From the NCBI GenBank assembly GCA_947243855.1, contig CAMXIK010000009.1, positions 51,682 through 115,681 on the forward strand: a stretch of 64,000 nt of DNA, in the 5' to 3' direction. This document shows, in pieces, positions 7,678-17,256 of the stretch. Below the pieces are notes generated by a model. It had not been told where the DNA came from. It saw only the letters and a program-made list of their open reading frames with translations, and did no database searches. The DNA is from an uncultured Lachnospiraceae bacterium (GTDB lineage: Bacteria > Bacillota > Clostridia > Lachnospirales > Lachnospiraceae). Position 1 is the stretch's first letter. Every line of letters starts with the position of its first letter. Position numbers and translations under genes: made by a program.

Positions 7678-9495
7678 ATGACGAAACTTACATGGCGGCA
7701 GACGGCGGCGCAGCAGTGGTATCTTACAAAATTCTGTTTCAAACAAACGCCGGGATTTATGGCGTTTCATCTGTTTGAGAGCATCGAGATACAGATTTCC
7801 ATTTTCATAGAGTTTGTATGGATGGTAAATTATGTGCTGACGGCAGTGGAACAGGGCGAAGGTTTTGGAAAAATTTTGACTTGTATGGGGTATTTAATCA
7901 TATTTTTCGGATTTTTTACGATTCCTTACGGGCTTTACCACCACTATGCGCTTCCCAGAAAGAAGCAGGTATTATATCAGGCATTCCGCATGGAGATCTA
8001 TGAAAAGGCAAAAGAAATTGATTTGTCCTGTTATGACGATAAGGATTTTTATGAAACTTTTATTTTGGCAACGGAGGAAACGGACCGCTGTATCGACAGG
8101 TATTTGAGTTTTGTATACACTGCGGCGGGGCAGACGGTTAGTATCTTGTGCGCGGTATTTTATTGCGCCTATATCAATCCGATGGCTTTGCTTGTTGCCG
8201 TGGTTTTGCTGCCCTTTGAACTGTTCTGTGTGATGCTGGAAAGCAAAAAGGCGGTGGCTGCACGGATGGAGCGACTGTCCTATGAACAGAAACGGGAATA
8301 TGGAAACCGGGTATTCTATTTGTCTGATTATGCCGGTGAGCTTCGCTTATATCAGCAGATGAAAGGGAAATGCCGGAAAGATTACGAAGAATCCAATGCG
8401 CAGATACGCTCTATAAATAAGAAATTTGGAAAGCAGCTATTTTTATACGGCTTGATTCATAGAGTATTTCTGTCCAGAGTTGTGAAAGAGGGCGCGGTCT
8501 GGTTCATTCTGCTCTATCAGATGCTTGTTATACGGGCGCTGTCGGGAGCGCAGCTTGTTACAAGCCGTTCCTGTATTTTTCGGATAAGTAACAGTACGAA
8601 ATACTTGATAGATAGCTGCAAGACGGCGGCGGAAAACGCGGCTTATATTTCCCGAATCAGGGAGTTTTTGCAGATGGAGCCGACGATTATTTCAAAAGCG
8701 GAAAAACCTGTGCCAGAGAGCAGCGGGAGTCTTTTGGTAGAGCATGTAAATTTCGGTTATCTTCCCGGAAAGCAGGTGCTAAAGGATGTGACGTTTGCCG
8801 TCGAGCCGGGACAGAAAATCGCGCTGGTGGGTTACAACGGTTCGGGTAAGACTACGCTGGTAAAACTCTTGCTGCGATTATATGATCCCGACAGCGGAAA
8901 AATATGTTATCATGGAAATAATATTCAGGACTATCAGGTGATGGCATACCGACGCAGCATCGGTTCCGTGTTTCAGGACTTTAAGCTCTATGCGGCTACC
9001 CTTAAGGAAAATGTGTTGATGGATGTGGGGGATGGCAGCCGGGAGGAGAGTTATCTGGTGGAGAGGGCATTATATGACGCGCATTTCACCTTGGATGACA
9101 ACCGTCTTTCTTACCAGATCGAAACGCCGCTTACGGCGGAATTTGAAAAAGACGGGGTGAATCTGTCCGGCGGGGAAGCCCAGAAAGTGGCCATTGCCCG
9201 CACGCTTTACCGAAGACAGAATCTAATTATTATGGATGAACCGAGCAGCGCGCTCGATCCCTTGGCGGAATACCGTCTCAATCAGGAATTAAACGAGATT
9301 GCAAAGGATAAGACCGTGATTTTCATTTCCCACAGGCTGTCCACAGTGCGGGATGCGGACTGTATTTATATGATGGAAAACGGGCGGATTGTGGAGTCCG
9401 GCACCCATGAAGATTTGCTGGCAGGGGAAGGCAGGTATGCGGCCATGTGGAGGATGCAGGCGGGGTTGTATGCGGATGCGTTTCCGTATGCGTGA
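7678..9495 (+). CDS. ABC exporter half-transporter, copy 2 of pair member B
   Basis: A 605-residue paralogue of the gene at 3999, with about six membrane spans followed by an ATPase domain. Walker [10 protein letters not shown] is at about 385, the signature LSGGEAQK and Walker [10 protein letters not shown] are intact, and H-loop FISHRLST is present. GAAAGGAAG lies just before the ATG. It closes a four-gene run A-B-A'-B' that amounts to a tandem duplication of a whole heterodimeric exporter. The C-terminus is a few residues longer than copy 1 (ending DAFPYA). Endonuclease IV starts 19 bp downstream and may be part of the same transcript by read-through. Confidence 0.9.
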   Translation: MTKLTWRQTAAQQWYLTKFCFKQTPGFMAFHLFESIEIQISIFIEFVWMVNYVLTAVEQGEGFGKILTCMGYLIIFFGFFTIPYGLYHHYALPRKKQVLYQAFRMEIYEKAKEIDLSCYDDKDFYETFILATEETDRCIDRYLSFVYTAAGQTVSILCAVFYCAYINPMALLVAVVLLPFELFCVMLESKKAVAARMERLSYEQKREYGNRVFYLSDYAGELRLYQQMKGKCRKDYEESNAQIRSINKKFGKQLFLYGLIHRVFLSRVVKEGAVWFILLYQMLVIRALSGAQLVTSRSCIFRISNSTKYLIDSCKTAAENAAYISRIREFLQMEPTIISKAEKPVPESSGSLLVEHVNFGYLPGKQVLKDVTFAVEPGQKIALVGYNGSGKTTLVKLLLRLYDPDSGKICYHGNNIQDYQVMAYRRSIGSVFQDFKLYAATLKENVLMDVGDGSREESYLVERALYDAHFTLDDNRLSYQIETPLTAEFEKDGVNLSGGEAQKVAIARTLYRRQNLIIMDEPSSALDPLAEYRLNQELNEIAKDKTVIFISHRLSTVRDADCIYMMENGRIVESGTHEDLLAGEGRYAAMWRMQAGLYADAFPYA

Positions 9496-9514
9496 AATAG
9501 AAAAGGAGCTTAAC

Positions 9515-10390
9515 ATGCAAAAGATTAAAATTGGTTCTCATGTGAAAATGGCTGGAAAAGAAATGTTTCTGGGATCGGTAAAAGAAGCCGAATCCTATGG
9601 CGCAAACGTCCTAATGCTCTATACGGGAGCGCCGCAAAACACGGTGAGAAAAGAGATTGAGGAGCTGAATATAGAGGCTGGATGGGAATATGCGGATAAG
9701 GCGGGAATTGAGGAAATTGTGGTACACGCGCCTTACATTATTAATCTGGGAAATACTACGAAGCCGGAAACCTTTGAACTGGGAGTGACTTTTCTTGAAA
9801 AGGAGATCAAAAGAACGGCGGCCATGCGCAGTAACGTTTTGATCCTGCATCCGGGCGCACATGTGGGCGCGGGAGAAGAGGCTGGACTGGCGCAGATTAT
9901 AAAGGGGCTTAACCTCGTGTTGGATAAGAATGAAGATAACGTTTTTGTCGCCTTGGAAACGATGGCGGGAAAGGGAAGCGAACTAGGGAAAACGTTTGAA
10001 GAATTACAAATGATTTATGACGGCGTACACAAAAAAGACAGGCTGCGCGTCTGCTTTGACACCTGTCATGTGAGCGACGCCGGATATCATTTAGTTGAGG
10101 ATTACGAAGGGGTGCTGCGGCAGTTTGATGAAGTGATCGGGTTAAATCAGATCGCGGTGATACATATCAACGACAGCATGAACCCTTGCGGGGCGCACAA
10201 AGACCGCCATGCTAATATTGGGAAGGGATATATCGGGACGGATATCTTAAAACAGATTGTTCATGACGAGAGGTTTTCCCGAATACCGAAAATTTTGGAA
10301 ACACCGTGGATTTGTGAAGATGGGAGTAAGGAGAAAACGATTGCGCCGTATAAAGAGGAAATTGCGGCGTTGTTACATAAAGGAGACTGA
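9515..10390 (+). CDS. nfo: Deoxyribonuclease IV (AP endonuclease)
   Basis: A 291-residue TIM-barrel endonuclease IV that cleaves DNA 5' to abasic sites in base excision repair. All nine metal ligands of the trinuclear zinc centre can be placed: His71 (VVHAPY), His112 (LHPGAH), Glu148 (ALETM), Asp182 and His185 (FDTCH), His217 (VIHIND), Asp230 and His232 (KDRH), and Glu262 (LETP). The start is preceded by AAAAGGAG. The stop TGA is followed after one base by the start of the next gene, so the two are translationally close. The length is normal for the family. Confidence 0.95.
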   Translation: MQKIKIGSHVKMAGKEMFLGSVKEAESYGANVLMLYTGAPQNTVRKEIEELNIEAGWEYADKAGIEEIVVHAPYIINLGNTTKPETFELGVTFLEKEIKRTAAMRSNVLILHPGAHVGAGEEAGLAQIIKGLNLVLDKNEDNVFVALETMAGKGSELGKTFEELQMIYDGVHKKDRLRVCFDTCHVSDAGYHLVEDYEGVLRQFDEVIGLNQIAVIHINDSMNPCGAHKDRHANIGKGYIGTDILKQIVHDERFSRIPKILETPWICEDGSKEKTIAPYKEEIAALLHKGD

Positions 10391-10391
10391 T

Positions 10392-11255
10392 ATGGGAATA
10401 AAACTGAACCCCGGCGATAAAGCAGGGATTGTATGTTGTTCTAACGGTTGGAAAAGGGAAAAAAACAAACAGATTCGTTTACAGGAGGCTTTGTTAAAGA
10501 TACCGCTCACACCGGTTTTTTCCCCGTATATTATGGAGCGGGACAGCGTGGAAAGCGGGAGTCCCATGGAGCGGGGGCAGGCCCTGATGGATTTTTACCG
10601 GGATGATTCTATTCGGTCAATCTTTGATATTTCTGGCGGAGATATCGCCAACGGGATTCTGCCCTATCTGGACTACGACGTGATTGCGGGCAGCGATAAG
10701 CTGTTTTGGGGCTACAGTGATTTAACAACGGTTATCAACGCCATTTATACGAAAACGGGAAAGGCTTCCGTGCTGTATCAGATCTGCAATCTGCTCTATG
10801 AACATGGGGAGGAACAGCAGAAACATGTGCGGGACACCATATTTGGAAACGGGGAGGCGTTGTTTACATTTCCCTACGAGTTTTTGCAGGGCCAAGGAAT
10901 GGAGGGCGTTGTAGTTGGCGGAAACGTCCGCTGTTTTTTAAAACTGGCGGGAACATTTTATTTTCCGGATTTACAAGATAAAATTCTGCTGTTGGAGTCT
11001 TTGGGTGGGACAGCGGCGCAGATGCTCACTTATTTCAGCCAATTGCAGCATCTTGGAGTATTCGAGCGGGTGCGCGGGATTCTGCTTGGTACCTTTACGC
11101 AGATGGAGCAGGAGCTGTGCAGGCCAGATGTGTGGACATTGCTCCAGCGGTTTATCGGAACAACGCTTCCTGTGGCAAAGACGGCATATATTGGCCACGG
11201 GCCGGACTCGCGGGCAATTATGGTGGGGGAATATAGGCGGTTTGAGCAGAAATAA
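10392..11255 (+). CDS. Peptidase S66 family (LD-carboxypeptidase / MccF-like)
   Basis: The 287-residue protein belongs to the serine peptidases that either trim the LD-linked tetrapeptide of peptidoglycan (LdcA) or cleave microcin C-type aminoacyl nucleotides (MccF). The Ser-Glu-His triad is visible as Ser109 (WGYSDLTT), Glu202 (LLLESLGG) and His269 (YIGHGPDS). It starts one base after the nfo stop with AAAGGAG upstream. No signal peptide is present, so it acts in the cytoplasm. The spacing and size resemble the MccF branch, but the sequence alone does not separate cell-wall recycling from self-immunity or detoxification. Confidence 0.88.
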   Translation: MGIKLNPGDKAGIVCCSNGWKREKNKQIRLQEALLKIPLTPVFSPYIMERDSVESGSPMERGQALMDFYRDDSIRSIFDISGGDIANGILPYLDYDVIAGSDKLFWGYSDLTTVINAIYTKTGKASVLYQICNLLYEHGEEQQKHVRDTIFGNGEALFTFPYEFLQGQGMEGVVVGGNVRCFLKLAGTFYFPDLQDKILLLESLGGTAAQMLTYFSQLQHLGVFERVRGILLGTFTQMEQELCRPDVWTLLQRFIGTTLPVAKTAYIGHGPDSRAIMVGEYRRFEQK

Positions 11256-11274
11256 ACGCCGCTGCAACTGTCAG

Positions 11275-11303
11275 TTGACAAATTTCCAAGCGCGCTGTAT
11301 GGT
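11275..11303 (+). promoter_or_regulatory. Promoter of the XRE/pentapeptide regulator
   Basis: TTGACA (11275-11280) and TATGGT (11298-11303) are 17 bp apart, about 95 bp upstream of the ATG at 11397. A second TATAAT-like run at 11321-11326 has no matching -35 box. Confidence 0.5.
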
Positions 11304-11396
11304 TTTATTTCGGCCTTTTTTATAATATTAAGAAAGACCGGATAAGACGCTTGTCAAATGGATAGAGATAACCAAGATTTAAAATGGAGGCACAGC

Positions 11397-12203
11397 ATGA
11401 CGCTTGGAGAAAAAATATATCAATTAAGAACAGAGCAAGGGTTTTCACAGGAAAGCTTGGGAGAGAAGCTTGGGGTTTCCCGCCAGTCGGTATCAAAATG
11501 GGAGACGGATCAGTCGATTCCGGAGCTGGATAAGATTGTGGCTGTCAGCGAGATTTTCGGGGTCAGCACAGATTACCTCTTAAAAGAAACAGGGGAGCGT
11601 TATGACCGGGCGGAGAGGAAAGCGTGGACACAGGACCAAGCGCCAATACGGGAAGAATACCGCGGCAGTTATCGAAGAGGCCACTATGAATATAAGAGTA
11701 AAAAAATGGTGGGAAATCTGCCGCTTGTGCATATCAATGTGGGAGCGGGATTATATCGGGCAAGAGGTGTTATCGCGATAGGCGCGATCGCGCAAGGCGG
11801 TCTTGCCATCGGTTTTGTAGCCATGGGTGGTCTGGCAGTCGGGCTGCTCTCATTTGGATTGTTTGCCATTGCCACTTTGGCCTTTGGGCTGCTTGCTTTC
11901 GGTAGTCTGGCGGTTGGCGTCATCAGCATGGGCGCTTTTTCTTTCGGTATTTTTTCCATGGGGGCGATGGCTTTCGGACAGTTCGCTTTTGGGGCCTCAG
12001 CCCACGGCGCGCAGGTGGCGGTAGGAGATGCCGCCAGTGGGAAAATTGCGTTGGGATATTCCCGAGCCGTCGGTACATATACGCAGATCAGCAATAGACA
12101 GCCTTTTGACTATGAAAGCGCCTGCCGCATGATCGACGAGCAGGTATCTTCAAACTGGCTCTTTTTTAAGAGCTGGGCAAAGGCTATGGTAAAGTGGTTT
12201 TAG
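11397..12203 (+). CDS. XRE-family regulator with C-terminal hydrophobic pentapeptide repeats
   Basis: The 268-residue protein starts at [10 protein letters not shown], with GGAGG nine bases upstream. Residues 1-65 form a helix-turn-helix of the Cro/C1 type ([18 protein letters not shown] is the recognition region). A charged linker follows. Residues 124-203 are 16 consecutive pentapeptides of the form G-x-hydrophobic-A/S-hydrophobic, for example [15 protein letters not shown] and GLLAF. The repeat unit is different from the A(D/N)Lxx of classical pentapeptide proteins and is wholly apolar, so it may insert in or lie on the membrane, or form a tight beta-helix. It ends with a normal soluble stretch. 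The target genes are unknown. It is convergent with the DUF1848 gene. Confidence 0.85.
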   Translation: MTLGEKIYQLRTEQGFSQESLGEKLGVSRQSVSKWETDQSIPELDKIVAVSEIFGVSTDYLLKETGERYDRAERKAWTQDQAPIREEYRGSYRRGHYEYKSKKMVGNLPLVHINVGAGLYRARGVIAIGAIAQGGLAIGFVAMGGLAVGLLSFGLFAIATLAFGLLAFGSLAVGVISMGAFSFGIFSMGAMAFGQFAFGASAHGAQVAVGDAASGKIALGYSRAVGTYTQISNRQPFDYESACRMIDEQVSSNWLFFKSWAKAMVKWF

Positions 12204-12232
12204 TTTATCAAAGAAAAGAATGGACACAGGGA

Positions 12233-13168
12233 TTATAGTAAATCAAAGAAATCCAACTGTCCGTCTTTCCATGATTTTTGTTCGGCCAGTTTCACCACGT
12301 CGTTTTCAGACAAATCCCCGATTAGCAGCGGGGAGGCGGGGTCATGCAGTTTTCTGTTTTTGGCAACGGTTGCGCTGTCATAGTTGGCATAGCAGTAGAG
12401 GCATCCATGCCCGCAAGTGTTGTAAGCTCCGATATCTGCGCCCAGAAGGCAGGAGCATTCTTTTCGAGCCATTTTCTTCTGCGGCGCCCGCAGCTTACAG
12501 CCAAGAGCTTTTTCTAATACGGCTTTAGACATACAGCCGTCGGCGTCCACATTTTTCCGGATAAGATTTACATTTTCACAGCATAAATGGATTTGTAGTT
12601 TGTATTCTATTGCGGTTTCGGAAAAAGCGGCAACGATTGCATCCTGCTCCGCAGAGGTTACCATGCGGGCCTCGCTAAAGTTTCGTTTGGTTTTTTCATA
12701 AAGATCGATAAAACTTACCACGCACTGTTCGGTATAGCCTGAAAGCGCCTTTGCCATTTGGCGGAATTGATCGATATGATATGACACGGAATAGCGATCC
12801 GTGACAAAAATGGGATCGTAGCGCCAGCTTATCCGTTCTTTTCCGATCTGTCTGGAAAGCTTTTGAAAAGATTCGATTACCGATTCGACAGTCGGCACAT
12901 GAGGTTCAATCTCTGTTCCATAGGGCGTAATGGTCACAAACCAAAAGCTATCAAAGGAAGATAACAGGGAAAGCCGTCCGAGCATGGGCGAAGGATTTTT
13001 GGTACAAAATACGATCATATCTATTACTTCTGGATTTAACAGATATTTAGTAATCTGCGTTGGATAAAAGGGGTTGCGCGAAAGCACATAACCTTCTTTT
13101 ATGCGGTTGTAAAACCAGTCGCTGTAGTATGCGGGTATATCGGTTCTGCTTCCCGTGTTTAAAATCAT
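12233..13168 (-). CDS. DUF1848 family protein, predicted Fe-S/radical SAM-like
   Basis: A 311-residue protein with the DUF1848 hallmarks: N-terminal ILNTGSRTDIPAYYSDWF, the central FVTITPYG and ISWRYDPIF motifs, and a C-terminal Cys cluster including CGHGCLYCYANY. The CxxxCxxC arrangement resembles the radical SAM iron-sulphur site and the family is structurally related to spore photoproduct lyase-like proteins, but the C-terminal position is unusual and no reaction is established. GGAGG precedes the ATG. It lies 19 bp upstream of, and is transcribed after, the sensor kinase gene ending at 13188, so it could be in that operon. Confidence 0.8.
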   Translation of the reverse strand: MILNTGSRTDIPAYYSDWFYNRIKEGYVLSRNPFYPTQITKYLLNPEVIDMIVFCTKNPSPMLGRLSLLSSFDSFWFVTITPYGTEIEPHVPTVESVIESFQKLSRQIGKERISWRYDPIFVTDRYSVSYHIDQFRQMAKALSGYTEQCVVSFIDLYEKTKRNFSEARMVTSAEQDAIVAAFSETAIEYKLQIHLCCENVNLIRKNVDADGCMSKAVLEKALGCKLRAPQKKMARKECSCLLGADIGAYNTCGHGCLYCYANYDSATVAKNRKLHDPASPLLIGDLSENDVVKLAEQKSWKDGQLDFFDLL

Positions 13169-13187
13169 GTTTTCGGCCTCCGTTCTA

Positions 13188-15176
13188 TCAAGTTAATAAA
13201 GGAATACAGATCGTAAACGTTGTACCCTCCCCTTCTTTGGAAACCACTTCAATCCGCCCCGCGTGTTCCAAAATAATGGAGCGGGTGATGGCAAGGCCAA
13301 GTCCCTGTCCGCCTTTGTCGCTGCGGGTGGTGTAGGAGCGGCGGAAAATATTTGGAAGATCTTTTTGCGGAATGCCGCATCCGGTATCTGAAACGGCGAT
13401 ATAAGCGCTGGCGTTGTCCGCCGTAAGGGAGAGCGTTATTTTTCCTTCTGGCGGTGTAAAATCGGCAGCATTATATAAGAGATTTTCCAGCGCGCGGAAA
13501 AGCTGTTCCCGGTTTGCCATGATACGGCAGGGGCGGGAAGTGATATTTTTGAGAAAATTCGGCCCGTAAAGTTCTATGATCGGGCGGCAGTTATGGTAAA
13601 AATCCGCAAGAAACGTATTTAACGCCACCGGCTCCATTTTGACGGGAGAGGTTGTCTGGGCGGCTATTTCCTGAATGGATTTTAGACGCTCCGATAAAAT
13701 ATTGCACTGTTCTTCGATATGCACCATTCTTGTTCGGGTGTCTTCATCCAGCATAATGTCGTTCAATCGTATAATCTGCGCCATATTTGAGAGGGACGTC
13801 AGGGGGGATTTCATATCGTGTCCCAATTCTTCAATCAGTTGGCTTCTTTCCATAAGCAGCCTGCGCAGATGTTCCGTCTTTTCTCCGACTTCTTCCTGTA
13901 GATGCAGATTAAGTTTTTGGTTTTCCATAGCCATATCCCGACTGCGCTGTACCATCAGTACGGCAAAAGCAATTACCATGCAGAACGCGCCATATTCTTC
14001 CGGGTAAGCGCCGGCAAAGGGTTCATAGTATCCAATCGACAAAACGCTGTAAAACAGGCAGACGCCGTTTGCGGCCGCAGCGGCAAGGACTGTTTTGGTG
14101 TGCGGCAGTCCCATAAAACCGCCGTAAACGGTCAGGCTGATCAGAAGGAGCGCCATGACTGCTTTATACCATGAAATGAACGGTCCATACCACAATACGA
14201 GGCCGGGAAAAATAGGGAGCGCAAATAATGGAACGACAATCACAATACCGCAGACGCTCAAAGTAAGAGCGCGAAGCGCCTTTTTCAGGAGCCAAAAGCC
14301 TTCTGGCATAAATAACAGGAGGACAATCTGCATGGAAAAGTATATTCCGGATACGGCGGCGGCGTCTTCTACGGCATAAAGCGTGCGTACGAGCGGCACG
14401 CCAAACAACCTTAAGAAGGGATAGCAAATCCGCAGCGCAAAGGATAGGCTCAACATTCCAAAGTAAAAAGCGGCGTTTTTGTTATCTTCTTTTTTCCGTT
14501 CCCAAAGTACAATGCAGAATAAGGAGAGCGTAAGCGACGAAAAAAATAAAAACCCATAGAGAAGCATACGAAAAGCGATAAGGTGGCTGACGCTGTCCGT
14601 GTCGCCTATCACGGGGGCGTACCAAATTCCCCCGTAATAGTGGGAATAATTGGCAGTCTGAATGATCAGTTCCACCTCGCCGTCCAGAAAAAAGGAATAG
14701 GCTCCGTCTTTGATCAGGGGTGCGTAATGATCGGAAGATACATTACCAGTTTCGCCTAAACAGAGCCCGTCTGCATAAATTCTGGCGGCGCAGAGCGGCT
14801 CTTGAAGATAAAGAAGAACATTACCGTTTCCCTGTAGGTGCAGCCGCCAGGTGGAAGAGCCGTAAGGACTTTTATCTTTATGAAACAGAGCGAGATTCGG
14901 ATATTCACCGGCCCATGTGCTGTAATAGGGCGGTTTTTCGGAAGAAAAATCCTCTGGGGAAAGCAGAACATCGGGATAAAATTCCCAGCCGTCCACAAGA
15001 GAACAGTAACCTTTTTCTGGAATTATGCAAAGCCCGCCTTGTGTAAGCGGCGCCTTTGTTATATATTTATTATCATAACGGGTAACTGCCAGTAAGCCGA
15101 GCATGCTTACAAGGACGGCGCCTGTAATGATCAGAATGGTGTGAAGCGTAGATTTTGTAAATAGCGTTTGTTTCAT
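13188..15176 (-). CDS. Membrane sensor histidine kinase with 7TM-DISM type sensor
   Basis: A 662-residue protein with an N-terminal membrane anchor. Next comes an extracellular beta-rich region (about 40-210, containing GSSTWRLHLQG and similar) and seven hydrophobic spans from about 220 to 410. A HisKA domain follows with His453 in LGHDMKSPLTSL, then an ATPase domain with N-box ALENLLYNAADF, DTGCGIP and GQGLGLAI. The layout is that of 7TMR-DISM receptors that often sense carbohydrates. The start ATG 15176 is preferred; a longer frame from 15236 would overlap the divergent surface protein gene. The probable partner is the OmpR-type regulator at 17229-17912, on the same strand but separated by the intervening plus-strand gene. 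Confidence 0.9.
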   Translation of the reverse strand: MKQTLFTKSTLHTILIITGAVLVSMLGLLAVTRYDNKYITKAPLTQGGLCIIPEKGYCSLVDGWEFYPDVLLSPEDFSSEKPPYYSTWAGEYPNLALFHKDKSPYGSSTWRLHLQGNGNVLLYLQEPLCAARIYADGLCLGETGNVSSDHYAPLIKDGAYSFFLDGEVELIIQTANYSHYYGGIWYAPVIGDTDSVSHLIAFRMLLYGFLFFSSLTLSLFCIVLWERKKEDNKNAAFYFGMLSLSFALRICYPFLRLFGVPLVRTLYAVEDAAAVSGIYFSMQIVLLLFMPEGFWLLKKALRALTLSVCGIVIVVPLFALPIFPGLVLWYGPFISWYKAVMALLLISLTVYGGFMGLPHTKTVLAAAAANGVCLFYSVLSIGYYEPFAGAYPEEYGAFCMVIAFAVLMVQRSRDMAMENQKLNLHLQEEVGEKTEHLRRLLMERSQLIEELGHDMKSPLTSLSNMAQIIRLNDIMLDEDTRTRMVHIEEQCNILSERLKSIQEIAAQTTSPVKMEPVALNTFLADFYHNCRPIIELYGPNFLKNITSRPCRIMANREQLFRALENLLYNAADFTPPEGKITLSLTADNASAYIAVSDTGCGIPQKDLPNIFRRSYTTRSDKGGQGLGLAITRSIILEHAGRIEVVSKEGEGTTFTICIPLLT

Positions 15177-15219
15177 GATAATGGATTGTCCTCCCAAAAT
15201 ATGACAAAGGAAAAATGGT

Positions 15220-17256
15220 ATGAAAAATAAGTGCAAATTTATCGTTACGCTGTTGTCAGCCGCTGTGTTTTTATTTTATCGGGTTGATTCCGTTGTTGCA
15301 ATGGAAACGGAGCAAAATATTGTATCAACGACTGAGTCTGAAACAGAAACAGAGCAAATTGCCGAAGCGGAGGCGGAACAACAGCCGGGGGAAACCGCCG
15401 AGTCCGAGGAGGAGTTAGAACAACCGCCAGAGGAGACCGCATGGCCCGAAGTGAAGCCCGAAGCCGATCCGGAGGAAACCCAAGAGCTTGAAGCGGAGGC
15501 GGGGCAGCAGTCGGGGGAAACCGCAGAGCTTGAAGCGGAGCCGGGGGAAACTGCAGAGTCCGAAGCGGAGGCGGGGCAGCAGCCGGAGGAAACCGCAGAG
15601 CTTGAAACGGAGGCGGGGCAGCAGCCAGAGGAAATTGCAGAGCTTGAAGCGGAGCCGCTTATGGAGTTTAGCGTCATGCCAGATCAGGAAACGGTATCTG
15701 ACGGCGAAGCATTGGTGGCATGGCTTGAGGCGCATAAGAATACCGGCGGTACAGTCAAGCTGGCGGATGATCTCGTTTTGGACGGGGAGTATGGCTTTTA
15801 TCCCAACGGAATAAACAGTCCCGATATTTTTGTTGATACCGATCAATATACGATCACCGTAACCGGAGAGATTTCTTTTTTGAGCAACGGGTGTCTCGCT
15901 TTTTCGGGAGAGCCGGATGATAATGGTATTTTTTATGTGGCGGAAAAAGGAGTGCTTTCCTTATACGGGGTTTCTGTAGAGAGCAGCCAATATGCATTGT
16001 GGCAGGAGGAGGGCGCCGGACTGGAAGTTTCTCACTGTTCTCTATCGGGAAACATTCACTATGCAGATACGCCCTTTGTCATGTATTATAACGAGTCTCT
16101 TTGTGCCGTTGTGGAAAAGGGGCAGAGCGTGAGCGACGCTCTTCCTTTATCGGTTAGCTGTACGGTCAACCGCCAAGGGCAGTTGAGTCATAATGAAAGG
16201 ATTCCCGTCTCGTGGAATCTGGAGGGAACGGAAAGGCAGCAGGAGGAACGGCGGCGCTTTGTGCTGCAGGGTTCTTTTGTGCAGGCGGCGTCCGCAGAAC
16301 CGGTTTTGTGTGCGGTGGCTTATAATGATTATCCGTTGACCTTTACGGATGTGGAAGCAACGGTGAGCGGCGACCGCTACACCTTTCAGGGTGGATTTAC
16401 GGCGCCGGGGGAAGCTTTGCCATTTCAGGTAATGACGGAATATTCCTTCGATGGAGAAAACTGGTTCCAGTATGAAGTACAAACGGCATCAGATGTAGAT
16501 GCTGATTTTCGGATAGACTGTAAGCGGGAACAGCGCAGCCGGGCAGCCTGTGCTAATATCTATATCCGTTTGCGGTGGAATGATAATGGAACCCAATATT
16601 TTTCTAATGTGCTCTGCTATTCGGCGGACGATCTTAAAAACATGGAGGATATAGGCGGCAGCCGGGGAGGCGGGACTTCTATTACAAATCCGCCGGACGA
16701 GCCGCAGCCAAGCAGCGACGATATTACTGCGGCGTCCGAAGGGCCGGATCACGAGGTAAACGGCGACGTCGATTCGGAGAACGTTCCATCGGGAATTTCA
16801 TCCGATGAAAACCATTTGGATCATGTCAAGCCGAGCGCTTCATCCGATGAAAGCTCTGCAGAGAACATTCCATCGGGGATTTCCGGAAATTCCGGTCAGA
16901 CTGAGGCGGGCGGCGAATTATCAAAGATGGAAAGCACGAATGCTGGTATGGTGCAGGCGGCAAGCGCAGAGTCTCAAGACATTAATACCGCACAGGAAGC
17001 AAATGCGGAGGAACAGAAGGCGGATGCGGCTCCTCTGGAAACAACCATGGAAGAACAAAGAGCAGACGCAGCTCCTCTGGAAACAACCGTGGAGGAACAA
17101 AGAGCAGACACAGCTCCTCTGGAAATAAACGCAGGGGAACAGAGGATAAAAAAGGAGATTTTTCCAATTCTTGCAGCAGTAGGCTTCGTGTTGTTGTCAG
17201 CGGCCGCTGGAACGGTAGGATTCTGCGTTCATTTGCGATCTGGAATAAATAGATAG
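15220..17256 (+). CDS. Secreted, membrane-anchored Glu-rich repeat surface protein
   Basis: The protein has 678 residues. A signal peptide (MKNKCKF to about residue 27, cleavage after VVA) is followed by a highly acidic region, about 30-150, built from degenerate repeats such as EAGQQPEETAELE. A central folded part (about 150-500) contains beta-rich stretches resembling right-handed beta-helix proteins (GTVKLADDLVLDG). A Ser/Asp-rich linker leads to three near-identical EEQRADAAPLETT-type repeats and a C-terminal membrane span (about 648-670) with a short basic tail. There is no LPxTG motif, so anchoring is by the membrane span. It lies between a sensor kinase and a response regulator on the opposite strand, so it may act in signal perception for that pair. 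No enzyme domain is recognised. Confidence 0.85.
   Translation: MKNKCKFIVTLLSAAVFLFYRVDSVVAMETEQNIVSTTESETETEQIAEAEAEQQPGETAESEEELEQPPEETAWPEVKPEADPEETQELEAEAGQQSGETAELEAEPGETAESEAEAGQQPEETAELETEAGQQPEEIAELEAEPLMEFSVMPDQETVSDGEALVAWLEAHKNTGGTVKLADDLVLDGEYGFYPNGINSPDIFVDTDQYTITVTGEISFLSNGCLAFSGEPDDNGIFYVAEKGVLSLYGVSVESSQYALWQEEGAGLEVSHCSLSGNIHYADTPFVMYYNESLCAVVEKGQSVSDALPLSVSCTVNRQGQLSHNERIPVSWNLEGTERQQEERRRFVLQGSFVQAASAEPVLCAVAYNDYPLTFTDVEATVSGDRYTFQGGFTAPGEALPFQVMTEYSFDGENWFQYEVQTASDVDADFRIDCKREQRSRAACANIYIRLRWNDNGTQYFSNVLCYSADDLKNMEDIGGSRGGGTSITNPPDEPQPSSDDITAASEGPDHEVNGDVDSENVPSGISSDENHLDHVKPSASSDESSAENIPSGISGNSGQTEAGGELSKMESTNAGMVQAASAESQDINTAQEANAEEQKADAAPLETTMEEQRADAAPLETTVEEQRADTAPLEINAGEQRIKKEIFPILAAVGFVLLSAAAGTVGFCVHLRSGINR

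Noticed and set aside
15276..15677. A Ser/Ala-rich minus-strand frame opposite the surface protein repeats
   Set aside because: It is the antisense reflection of the GAA/GAG-rich repeat region and carries no ribosome site.
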